6,997 bases of DNA from an uncultured Bacteroidales bacterium (lineage in GTDB: Bacteria > Bacteroidota > Bacteroidia > Bacteroidales > Bacteroidaceae): positions 1 through 6,997 of the forward strand of contig CALKIW010000137.1 in the NCBI GenBank assembly GCA_937995875.1, read 5' to 3'. This document shows, in pieces, positions 1 through 5,647 of the stretch (its first letter is position 1; every line of letters starts with the position of its first letter). The notes below the pieces were generated by a model, which was given only the letters and a program-made list of their open reading frames with translations, was not told the origin of the DNA and searched no databases. Made by a program: the position numbers and the translations under genes.

Positions 1-100
1 TGAATTACCACCGCGCAGCCTAATTATGAATTATGAATTATGAATTACCAACGCGCAGCCCAATTATGAATTATGAATTATGAATTATGAATTATGAAAT
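1..100. repeat. Left-edge AT-rich heptamer array with GC-rich spacers
   Basis: Two 40-bp units (1-40 and 41-80) match at 38 of 40 positions, differing only at 11 and 21. Each contains a GC-rich core (ccaccgcgcagcc at 8-20, ccaacgcgcagcc at 48-60) followed by tandem aattatg heptamers: three perfect copies at 22-42 and five at 62-96. The array runs into the 3' end of the minus-strand membrane-protein gene, whose TAA stop (92-94) lies inside the last heptamer. Read on the minus strand, the order after the stop is AATTCATAATT blocks and then GGCTGCGCG(T/G)TGG. The same modules occur downstream of pyrH at 6359-6545. The left boundary lies outside the window. No coding function is apparent. Confidence 0.9.
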
Positions 101-1168
101 ACCCCCCGTTTCTCGTGTGACATATTGTTTCCAGTATGCCATGATGAGTGTGGTTAGGGGTAGGGCGATGATCAGCCCGATAAACCCGAAGATGCTACCC
201 CACACGGACAGTGACAGCAACAGGATGGCGGGGTTGAGCCTCATGGCTTTGCCCATGATTTTCGGGGTAACGATCAAATCGGTGATAATCTGTACGACAA
301 TGAAAAGTCCTACAGCAAGCCCGAATACCATCCAGAAATTCTGGCCGGTGCTGGCTGCTTTGAGCATAGCCAGAAAAGCGGTGGGGATAAGAGCGAAAGT
401 GTGGAGATAGGGCACAAGGTCGAGAATACCGATGAGGATGCCCAGACCTATGGCCATAGGGAAATCCATGATGCTGAAACCAACGCAGAACATGATTCCC
501 ATGCACAGTGCAACCAGCCCTTGCCCCCGTATATAGTTGTTGAGTTCGCGGGCAACGTCGTCCATGAGTTCAGTCCAGAACGGGCGTTGCTTTTTTGGGA
601 AAATCCTTATCCAGTTTTCGGAGAGATATTCGTAGTCTAAAAGGATAAAGAACATATACAGCAGGGTGATGAGCGAGGCAATGATGCTGATAACAATACT
701 TGCCGTTTGCCCTACGAAATTGAACAGTTTTGGAGCGGCGGTTTTGACAGCATCAGTAAAATCGGGGCTCGTCAGGACCTGCTCTATTTGTTTTTGATTG
801 TCAGCAATCCATGTTGATATCCATTCAGAGATGTTGTTGCTGTGTGTGGTCGAGTTTACCCACTGGTTGAGAATGACATAGAGCTTTTGAAACTGCTCAA
901 TCATCGGAGGAATAATCAGGTAGACGATCAGCCCAATGACAATCAGAACGAGCGTGAGGGTGATGACGATGGATAATGCCCGAAATCGAATTTTGGTCTT
1001 GGTTTCGATGAATTTCACGACTGGATAGAGCAGGTAGGCAAACAGCCAGGCTATGAAGAATGGGAGCAGCACACTGCTAAGATAGTTGACCAGGTAGAAA
1101 ACTGCTGCAATGAGTAGAAACGCGCCTACCCAACGAACTAATTTGTCAAACGTAATTTCCTTTTGCAT
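92..1168 (-). CDS. AI-2E family (PF01594) polytopic membrane transporter
   Basis: The product is a 358-aa inner-membrane protein of the AI-2E/PerM-like family. Members include the E. coli autoinducer-2 exporter TqsA and Na+/H+ antiporters, so the substrate cannot be inferred. The N-terminus has a hydrophobic block at residues 13-50 (probably two helices) and another at 65-88. A polar segment follows at about 90-150, then hydrophobic blocks at 151-178, 215-270 and 277-300. The last hydrophobic block (about 313-345) follows TPKIMGKAMRLNP (301-313) and contains the GxxGLxxALP pattern, as is typical of the family C-terminus. Length is normal. The ATG at 1168 is the first in frame and leads directly into a plausible N-terminus. 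The gene lies 63 bp downstream of tdk with no Bacteroidetes promoter match in the gap, so co-transcription with tdk is likely. Its stop codon falls inside the repeat array at 62-96. Family assignment is firm; transported molecule unknown. Confidence 0.88.
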   Translation of the reverse strand: MQKEITFDKLVRWVGAFLLIAAVFYLVNYLSSVLLPFFIAWLFAYLLYPVVKFIETKTKIRFRALSIVITLTLVLIVIGLIVYLIIPPMIEQFQKLYVILNQWVNSTTHSNNISEWISTWIADNQKQIEQVLTSPDFTDAVKTAAPKLFNFVGQTASIVISIIASLITLLYMFFILLDYEYLSENWIRIFPKKQRPFWTELMDDVARELNNYIRGQGLVALCMGIMFCVGFSIMDFPMAIGLGILIGILDLVPYLHTFALIPTAFLAMLKAASTGQNFWMVFGLAVGLFIVVQIITDLIVTPKIMGKAMRLNPAILLLSLSVWGSIFGFIGLIIALPLTTLIMAYWKQYVTRETGGIS

Positions 1169-1231
1169 ATTGTTGAGTTATTATTGTCGTTGGAACGCTC
1201 TGTTTCTTGATTCCGGTCGGTGTGTACCGAT

Positions 1232-1855
1232 TCAGGAGTCTATGTTTTCAAAAAGGTTGCCCGACAAAGCATTCCGATGGTCTTCTGCCAATGCCTTCTG
1301 ATAACATTCCCTACAGAGTGGCTCATATTCCATTTTCTCGCCCAGCATCACTTGCGCCTCTACGTTTACCAATCGGTGGCTGGCATAGGCAAGGGCACCG
1401 CATTTGATACATATAGCGTGCACCTTGGTCACGTCGTCGGCAACGGCGCATAGGGCGGGAATGGGGCCGAAGGGCACGCCTTGGAAGTCCATGTCGAGAC
1501 CGGCCACGATGACGCGTATTCCGTTGTATGCCATTTTGTTGCACACCTCTACCAACTTGTCGTCGAAAAACTGTGCCTCGTCGATGCCAATCACGTCGTG
1601 CCCCGCACACAAAGCCAAGATAGCTTCAGAGTTTTCAACCGGAGTGGAGGGGATGCTGTTGCGGTCGTGACTGACCACATTAACGTCGGAATAGCGCGTG
1701 TCCAAAACCGGTTTGAATATCTCAACCTTTTGTTTGGCAAATTTGGCACGTTTCATGCGTCGGATAAGTTCTTCGGTCTTGCCGGAGAACATCGAGCCAC
1801 ACACCACCTCTATTCTTCCGGGACGGTGGTTTTCCCCTGCGTTGGTATCTATCAT
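1232..1855 (-). CDS. tdk: Thymidine kinase, type II zinc-containing
   Basis: This cytosolic enzyme phosphorylates thymidine (and deoxyuridine) with ATP in pyrimidine salvage. The 207-aa protein has the P-loop GSMFSGKT at 20-27, the DEAQFF motif at 92-97 with the expected catalytic base Glu93, GLDMDF at 119-124, and two CxxC zinc pairs (C149/C152 and C181/C184). The lid-region YEPLCREC lies at 177-184. All hallmark residues are present and length is normal. I chose the ATG at 1855 because it gives a short polar N-terminus before the RIEVVCGSMFSGK strand, as I recall for Bacteroides homologues, and because a good promoter lies directly upstream. The frame stays open to 1936, but that extension would include the promoter. 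The gene is divergent from rsmI and probably heads an operon with the downstream membrane protein. Confidence 0.96.
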   Translation of the reverse strand: MIDTNAGENHRPGRIEVVCGSMFSGKTEELIRRMKRAKFAKQKVEIFKPVLDTRYSDVNVVSHDRNSIPSTPVENSEAILALCAGHDVIGIDEAQFFDDKLVEVCNKMAYNGIRVIVAGLDMDFQGVPFGPIPALCAVADDVTKVHAICIKCGALAYASHRLVNVEAQVMLGEKMEYEPLCRECYQKALAEDHRNALSGNLFENIDS

Positions 1856-1863
1856 AGCACTTG

Positions 1864-1894
1864 CAAAGATAATAAAAGATACGTATAGCCCAAT
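1864..1894 (-). promoter_or_regulatory. Predicted Bacteroidetes promoter for tdk
   Basis: On the minus strand the -7 box is TATCTTTG (1871 to 1864), matching TAnnTTTG. A 19-bp spacer separates it from ATTG (1894 to 1891), which matches the -33 TTTG at three of four positions. Only 8 nt (CAAGTGCT) lie between the -7 box and the tdk ATG, so the transcript should have a leader of a few bases at most. Confidence 0.68.
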
Positions 1895-1908
1895 CGAGTA
1901 AAGTAATA

Positions 1909-1932
1909 ATTTTTTTAGCTTGCTTAAAAAAT
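1909..1932. repeat. AT-rich palindrome between divergent tdk and rsmI promoters
   Basis: Arms at 1909-1919 (atttttttagc) and 1922-1932 (gcttaaaaaat) are complementary at 10 of 11 positions around a 2-bp centre. It lies between the two -33 elements, 14 bp from the tdk one and 20 bp from the rsmI one. It could be an operator, an UP-like or curved A-tract, or chance in AT-rich DNA. Confidence 0.45.
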
Positions 1933-1952
1933 GCAAAGAATTAAGATATTAT

Positions 1953-1983
1953 TTTGACGCAGAATTTTATTTACCTATATTTG
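1953..1983 (+). promoter_or_regulatory. Predicted Bacteroidetes promoter for rsmI
   Basis: TTTG at 1953-1956, a 19-bp spacer and TATATTTG at 1976-1983 match the -33/-7 consensus exactly. The rsmI ATG follows after 9 nt, so the leader should be only a few bases long. Upstream in-frame ATG (1954) lies inside the -33 element, which argues for the later start. Confidence 0.75.
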
Positions 1984-1992
1984 TTGCCTACT

Positions 1993-2700
1993 ATGGGTAT
2001 TCTGTATATTGTACCCACTCCGGTGGGTAACATGGAAGATATGACATTGCGGGCCATCCGTATTCTGAAAGAGGCAGATCTGGTTTTGGCAGAAGATACC
2101 CGCACGTCGGGCATCCTGTTGAAGCATTTTGATATCAAAAATCAAATGATGTCTCATCATAAATTCAATGAACACGGAACGACGGCAGGCATCATCGACC
2201 GACTGAAGGCCGGGCAGACGATAGCCCTGATCAGCGATGCCGGGACGCCCGGTATCAGCGATCCCGGCTTCTACTTGGCTCGCGAGGCAGCCCGGGCCGG
2301 CATCACGGTGCAGACCTTGCCCGGCCCAACGGCTTGTATTCCGGCCATCGTATCGTCAGGTTTGCCCTGCGACCGCTTCTGCTTCGAAGGATTTCTCCCT
2401 CAGAAGAAAGGCAGGCAAACACACCTTGAAAGTCTGAAGGAAGAGGCGAGGACAATGGTGTTCTATGAGTCGCCCTATCGGCTGCTCAAGACGCTGACCC
2501 AATTTGCCGAAGTATTCGGCGGCGACCGGCAGGTGAGTGTGTCGAGGGAAATATCCAAGATTTACGAGGAGCACGTCAGGGGAACGCTCGACGACGTTGT
2601 GGCTCATTTCACGGAAACAGCTCCTCGTGGCGAAATCGTAATCGTATTGGCAGGAAAACCTGTCGTAAAAAATAAATTAAGGAAATTCAAAGACATTTGA
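1993..2700 (+). CDS. rsmI: 16S rRNA (cytidine-1402-2'-O)-methyltransferase
   Basis: RsmI transfers a methyl group from S-adenosylmethionine to the ribose of C1402 in 16S rRNA, in the decoding centre. It belongs to the tetrapyrrole methylase fold. The 235-aa protein shows YIVPTPVGNMEDMT at 5-18, EDTRTSGILLKHF at 34-46, the cofactor-site loop SDAGTPGISDPG at 81-92, LPGPTA at 109-114, FEGFLPQKKGRQ at 131-142, FYESPYRL at 157-164 and SREISKIYEEHVRGTL at 184-199, ending near the strand GEIVIVLAGK (213-222). The ATG at 1993 gives the normal family N-terminus MGILYIVPTP; an upstream in-frame ATG would add 13 hydrophobic residues and lies within the promoter. The C-terminus is slightly shorter than E. 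coli RsmI, as I recall for Bacteroidetes members. The next ORF starts 2 nt after the stop. Confidence 0.96.
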   Translation: MGILYIVPTPVGNMEDMTLRAIRILKEADLVLAEDTRTSGILLKHFDIKNQMMSHHKFNEHGTTAGIIDRLKAGQTIALISDAGTPGISDPGFYLAREAARAGITVQTLPGPTACIPAIVSSGLPCDRFCFEGFLPQKKGRQTHLESLKEEARTMVFYESPYRLLKTLTQFAEVFGGDRQVSVSREISKIYEEHVRGTLDDVVAHFTETAPRGEIVIVLAGKPVVKNKLRKFKDI

Positions 2701-2702
2701 AT

Positions 2703-3560
2703 ATGAAAAAGATTTTGTTAATATTCATGGCCCTCGTGCTGTTGGCAACGGTAGGGTGTAAAGAAAAAAAGGAAGCTCCTATCGATCTTCTTAGTATAGA
2801 ACAAAACGATTCTTTGCAGAAAGTCATTGCTCAGCGCGACTATGAGATTAATGACATGATGGGATTGATGAACGAAATTCAGGAGGGATTCCGTGAGATC
2901 TCTGAAGCCGAAAACCGGGTGAATCTGGTGAAAAGAGGTGAGGGAGCAAACTCGGCTCAGCAAATCAGGGAGAACATGAAGTTCATCTCTACGCGCATGA
3001 AGGAAAACCGTGAGCTTATCAACAAGTTGAAGAAGCAACTGAAAGAGAGCAACTTCAAGGGTTCTGAAATGACAAAGACCATTGAGGGAATGGTGAAACA
3101 GCTGGAGGAGAAAGACCAGCAGATGCAGAAACTGCGTGCAGAACTCGACGCCAAAAACATACACATCACGGAGCTTGATGAGACCATCAACAACCTCAAT
3201 ACCGATGTCAGCAACCTGAAGACGGAGGGCGACCAGAAGTCGAAGACCATCAGCAGTCAGGATGCCCAGCTCAACACGGCATGGTATGTGTTCGGCAATA
3301 AGAGGGAACTCAAGGAACAGCGCATTCTCGTGGATGGAAAGGTGCTGCAGTCGAGCTTCAACAAGAGCTACTTCACGAAGGTAGATATCCGCTCGTTCAA
3401 GAGTGTGAAGCTCTATTCCAAATCTGCCAAGCTGCTCACCATGCACCCCTCAAGCAGCTACAGCTTGACGCGCGATGCCAACAATCAATATGTGTTGAAC
3501 ATCACCAACGCCCAACTGTTCTGGAGCACCAGCAAATATTTGGTGGTACAGGTGAGATAA
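2703..3560 (+). CDS. Coiled-coil lipoprotein with conserved C-terminal domain, function unknown
   Basis: The 285-aa protein begins with a lipoprotein signal peptide: MKK, a hydrophobic core at 4-17, and lipobox ATVGC with Cys19 as the acylated residue. Residues 20-24 (KEKKE) are charged. Residues of about 35-190 are rich in E, K, Q, L and N with heptad-like spacing, suggesting a long coiled coil. From about W194 the composition changes to a compact domain, including WYVFGNKRELKEQ, FNKSYFTKVDIRSFK and FWSTSKYLVVQV, which recalls the C-terminal domain of uncharacterised Bacteroidetes envelope proteins. Some similar proteins are annotated as Cbp1-like collagen-binding adhesins; I cannot confirm that here. 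The ATG at 2703 is preferred over a TTG at 2697 that overlaps the rsmI stop. The 2-nt gap to rsmI indicates co-transcription. It probably sits in the outer membrane facing the periplasm; I see no clear surface-export signal after Cys19. Confidence 0.85.
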   Translation: MKKILLIFMALVLLATVGCKEKKEAPIDLLSIEQNDSLQKVIAQRDYEINDMMGLMNEIQEGFREISEAENRVNLVKRGEGANSAQQIRENMKFISTRMKENRELINKLKKQLKESNFKGSEMTKTIEGMVKQLEEKDQQMQKLRAELDAKNIHITELDETINNLNTDVSNLKTEGDQKSKTISSQDAQLNTAWYVFGNKRELKEQRILVDGKVLQSSFNKSYFTKVDIRSFKSVKLYSKSAKLLTMHPSSSYSLTRDANNQYVLNITNAQLFWSTSKYLVVQVR

Positions 3561-3565
3561 ACCAA

Positions 3566-3626
3566 AGTGTTGCGCAGGATTGTGAAACTACATTTTTCAC
3601 GGATTTCACAAATTCTGCGCAGCGTT
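3566..3626. terminator. Long hairpin between convergent genes, possible bidirectional terminator
   Basis: The left arm 3571-3587 pairs with 3604-3621 (ends tgcgca/tgcgca), with one bulged base and one G-U pair. Bases 3566-3570 and 3622-3626 extend the stem by five pairs including three wobbles. A competing hairpin pairs gtgaaa (3582-3587) with tttcac (3595-3600). It lies directly after the lipoprotein stop and between converging genes. No uridine run follows on either strand, so a canonical intrinsic terminator is not shown; it may instead block 3' exonucleases or be a repeat relic. Confidence 0.5.
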
Positions 3627-3640
3627 GGGACGGCTCTTTC

Positions 3641-3694
3641 GTCCGCTCGGTCTGACTTGTGCGATTAGTCCGATTGGTCCAACCGGTCCGACAA
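3641..3694. repeat. Degenerate 9-bp tandem repeat (GTCCGA-type), six copies
   Basis: Six consecutive 9-mers each begin GTC or GTG: gtccgctcg, gtctgactt, gtgcgatta, gtccgattg, gtccaaccg, gtccgacaa. The consensus is roughly GTCCGAttg. The array fills the gap between the hairpin and the tadA stop. It does not appear to be coding. Confidence 0.7.
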
Positions 3695-3706
3695 CGTCGC
3701 AACAGT

Positions 3707-4162
3707 TTATCTCTTGTTTTTAAAGAAATCGATCATGAGTGCCTTGCACTCGTCTTGCAATACGCCCGATGTGACTGTAGCTTTAGGATGCAGCGCATCG
3801 GGCGCATATTTTCGGTAGCCCCGCTTTTCTTCCTCCGCGCCATAGACTATACGGCCGAGCTGTGCCCAGCCTAAGGCTCCGGCACACATCACGCACGGCT
3901 CTACGGTGACATAGAGCGTGCAGTCGGGCAGGTATTTTCCGCCCAGTGCGTCGGCGGCAGCCGTGATGGCGAGCATCTCGGCGTGGGCGGTCACGTCGTG
4001 GAGCGTTTCGGTTTGATTGTGGGCCCGCGCCACGACACGGTCATGGCTCACGATTACGGCTCCAATGGGAATCTCGCCCTCCTCAAAGGCAGCTTCGGCT
4101 TCCTTGAGTGCCAGGCGCATATAGCGTTCGTCTTTTTGTTCTTGGGCTTCGGTCTTGAGCAT
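3707..4162 (-). CDS. tadA: tRNA-specific adenosine deaminase (A34 to inosine)
   Basis: TadA deaminates the wobble adenosine of tRNA-Arg(ACG) to inosine. The 151-aa protein carries the zinc cytidine-deaminase signature: HAE at 60-62, with His60 a zinc ligand and Glu62 the proton shuttle, and PCVMC at 89-93, with Cys90 and Cys93 as the other ligands. Other family features are GEIPIGAVIV (29-38), AHNQT (47-51), MCAGALGWAQLGRIVYGA (92-109) and the C-terminal VTSGVL (130-135). I chose the ATG at 4162 because the protein then begins with a short polar stretch before ERYMRLALKEA. The frame stays open to 4303, but that would add 47 residues lacking family character and would cross the predicted -7 box. 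It is convergent with the lipoprotein gene and divergent from yraN. A guanine or nucleoside deaminase is a weaker alternative. Confidence 0.93.
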   Translation of the reverse strand: MLKTEAQEQKDERYMRLALKEAEAAFEEGEIPIGAVIVSHDRVVARAHNQTETLHDVTAHAEMLAITAAADALGGKYLPDCTLYVTVEPCVMCAGALGWAQLGRIVYGAEEEKRGYRKYAPDALHPKATVTSGVLQDECKALMIDFFKNKR

Positions 4163-4262
4163 TTTTCTATTGGGATTTAAGGAAAGCGGGGGCCTTCGGG
4201 AATGGAATCTCCTGTCTGCCGAGCCTTGCCATCGTCGTTTCTCACCCGTTTTCTTTTCTTTG

Positions 4263-4294
4263 CAAAAATACAACATTCCCTTTGAAGTATCGAA
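4263..4294 (-). promoter_or_regulatory. Predicted Bacteroidetes promoter for tadA
   Basis: On the minus strand TATTTTTG (4270 to 4263) matches the TAnnTTTG -7 box; 20 bp upstream lies TTCG (4294 to 4291), a three-of-four match to the -33 TTTG. It would give a leader of about 90-95 nt before the tadA ATG, far longer than those predicted for the other genes here. The site overlaps the yraN promoter. Confidence 0.5.
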
Positions 4295-4311
4295 GAAAAC
4301 CACTACTTTTG
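4281..4311 (+). promoter_or_regulatory. Predicted Bacteroidetes promoter for yraN-birA
   Basis: TTTG at 4281-4284, a 19-bp spacer and TACTTTTG at 4304-4311 match the consensus exactly. The yraN ATG follows after 21 nt. The -33 element lies within the 20-bp spacer of the opposing tadA promoter, so the two probably cannot be occupied at the same time. Confidence 0.72.
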
Positions 4312-4332
4312 CAGTACACGTAACAGACGTCT

Positions 4333-4716
4333 ATGGCAAATCACAACGACCTTGGTAAATGGGGAGAGGAAACCGCAGTGGATTTCCTTCTAAAGCAAGG
4401 CTATGTTGTCTTGGAGCGCGACTGGCGATATGGTCGCAGCAAGGTAGACCTCGATATTATTTGTAAAACCCCCGACCGCCACACCATCGTGTTTGTGGAA
4501 GTGAAGACGCGCACGTCTGAACAGTTGGCCGACCCGGAAGACGCGGTAGACCTACGGAAGATCAGACACATCGGCCGGGCTGCCGACAGCTACGTGCGGA
4601 TGAACGACGTGGTGGAAGAACTCCGCTTTGACATCATCGGTATCGTGGGCACACCGAACGGGGCCGACGTTACCATCAACCACATTGAAGATGCTTTCAA
4701 TCCGTTACTTATTTAA
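4333..4716 (+). CDS. YraN family protein (UPF0102), putative nuclease fold
   Basis: The 127-aa protein belongs to UPF0102/YraN, which has a predicted PD-(D/E)xK endonuclease-like fold. No firm cellular role is established as far as I know; a link to recombination or natural transformation has been proposed for relatives. Visible features are LGKWGEETAVDFLLKQGY (7-24) with Glu12 as the early acidic residue, VDLDII (38-43) giving Asp41, FVEVKTR (54-60) giving the E-x-K pair Glu56/Lys58, and the motif PEDAVDLRKIRHI (68-80). Most homologues I recall have Glu where Asp39 sits (E-L-D or E-I-D), a conservative difference. Length is typical. The ATG at 4333 is the first after the promoter and gives the usual N-terminus. 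Its 3' end overlaps birA by 26 nt in another frame, so the two are probably co-transcribed and perhaps translationally coupled. Confidence 0.9.
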   Translation: MANHNDLGKWGEETAVDFLLKQGYVVLERDWRYGRSKVDLDIICKTPDRHTIVFVEVKTRTSEQLADPEDAVDLRKIRHIGRAADSYVRMNDVVEELRFDIIGIVGTPNGADVTINHIEDAFNPLLI

Positions 4717-5548
4717 GAAAAGAAAGAAAGAGCAAGACAACGGCATCCGTTTCGTCCATGTAGACGAGACGGACAGCACTAACCGATTCTGTCTCAACAA
4801 CCTCGACGAGGCTTCGATTGGGCAGGGCGGCTCCGTGCGCATGGTAGTGGTGAGCACCGATTATCAGTCGGCCGGTAGGGGACAGGGCAGTAACAGTTGG
4901 GAAAGCGAACGTGGGCAAAACCTCCTGTTCTCCATACGCTGTCATCCGACGTGGGTACCCGTGCGGATGCAGTTTATCCTTTCCGAGTGTATCGCGCTGG
5001 CCATCAGGGATGCACTGAGCGTGTTCGTGGAGGGCATCACCATCAAATGGCCCAACGACATTTATTATCAAGACCGGAAAATATGTGGCATCCTCATCGA
5101 GAATCGGCTCAGCGGAGGGCGCATCAAGGACTGTGTGATAGGCGTAGGGGTGAATGTCAATCAACGGGAATTTCACAGTGACGCTCCCAATCCGGTGTCG
5201 TTGTGCGAGATAGTGGGGCACGAGATGGACCGGCAACAGTTGCTCAACGACATTGTGAAGCGTTTCGACGAATATATGGAGATGAGTCGGCACGGCCATT
5301 ATGGGGCTATAGCGGGCACATACGCCTCGTGTCTTTACCGTTCGCGTGGGTTTTATCCATACAAAGATCGTGACGGAGCGTTCGAGGCGGCCATCGTGGA
5401 GGTGGAAGACGACGGCCGACTCATTCTGCGCGACCGTGAGGGAGCGATTCGCGAATATATGTTCAAGGAAGTGGAGTTTGTCATTGACCCGCAGCCGCCT
5501 TTCCAGAAGGGTGGGACAGCGAGGGCCGATGGTGAGGAAAAACCATAG
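4691..5548 (+). CDS. birA: Biotin--[acetyl-CoA-carboxylase] ligase, no DNA-binding domain
   Basis: This cytosolic enzyme activates biotin to biotinyl-AMP and attaches it to a lysine of carboxylase carrier domains. The 285-aa protein shows DETDSTN at 25-31, the biotinyl-AMP loop GRGQGSNSW at 62-70 (the Bacteroidetes form of GRGRxGRxW), KWPND at 119-123 with the catalytic-site Lys119, CGILIE at 132-137 and GVGVNVN at 151-157. A small C-terminal beta domain follows (about 217-265). The N-terminus has no helix-turn-helix, so this is a group I ligase that should not repress biotin genes as E. coli BirA does. The ATG at 4691 is the last in frame before the conserved FVHVDETDSTN and overlaps yraN by 26 nt. 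The catalytic and C-terminal domains end near FVIDP (263-267); the last 18 residues (268-285) look like an added tail, discussed as a finding. Confidence 0.94.
   Translation: MLSIRYLFKKRKKEQDNGIRFVHVDETDSTNRFCLNNLDEASIGQGGSVRMVVVSTDYQSAGRGQGSNSWESERGQNLLFSIRCHPTWVPVRMQFILSECIALAIRDALSVFVEGITIKWPNDIYYQDRKICGILIENRLSGGRIKDCVIGVGVNVNQREFHSDAPNPVSLCEIVGHEMDRQQLLNDIVKRFDEYMEMSRHGHYGAIAGTYASCLYRSRGFYPYKDRDGAFEAAIVEVEDDGRLILRDREGAIREYMFKEVEFVIDPQPPFQKGGTARADGEEKP
5495..5514 (+). repeat. Short inverted repeat inside the birA 3' end
   Basis: ccgccttt (5495-5502) and aagggtgg (5507-5514) can form an uninterrupted 8-bp RNA stem, including two G-U pairs, around a CCAG tetraloop. It encodes the PPFQKGG segment of the BirA tail. 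No T-run follows, so it is not a canonical terminator. Confidence 0.5.
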
Positions 5549-5647
5549 GAGACAAACGCAGAATCAATGGGCCGACACGCTGCACGAAGCGGGACACGCG
5601 CTCGGTACTTTCCGCAATGCTTTCAAAAAACAATACAATTATATATT

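Noticed and set aside
87..640. Plus-strand open frames opposite the membrane-protein gene.
   Set aside because: They lie opposite conserved hydrophobic segments and their composition reflects the complement only.
1856..1936. N-terminal extension of tdk resembling a signal peptide (lysines, hydrophobic core, ASA).
   Set aside because: It is the translation of the AT-rich promoter region, covers the -7 box and palindrome, and a secreted thymidine kinase would lack ATP; the family start is at 1855.
2718..3446. 242-codon open frame antisense to the lipoprotein gene.
   Set aside because: It is the complement of a lysine/glutamate-rich coiled-coil gene, shows no domain motifs, and the sense frame has a clear lipobox and coding pattern.
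4163..4303. 47-residue N-terminal extension of TadA.
   Set aside because: It crosses the predicted tadA and yraN promoters and contains no deaminase-family sequence.
4709..5299. 196-codon minus-strand open frame opposite birA.
   Set aside because: The sense frame holds every biotin-ligase motif; the antisense product is histidine- and proline-rich with no recognisable fold.
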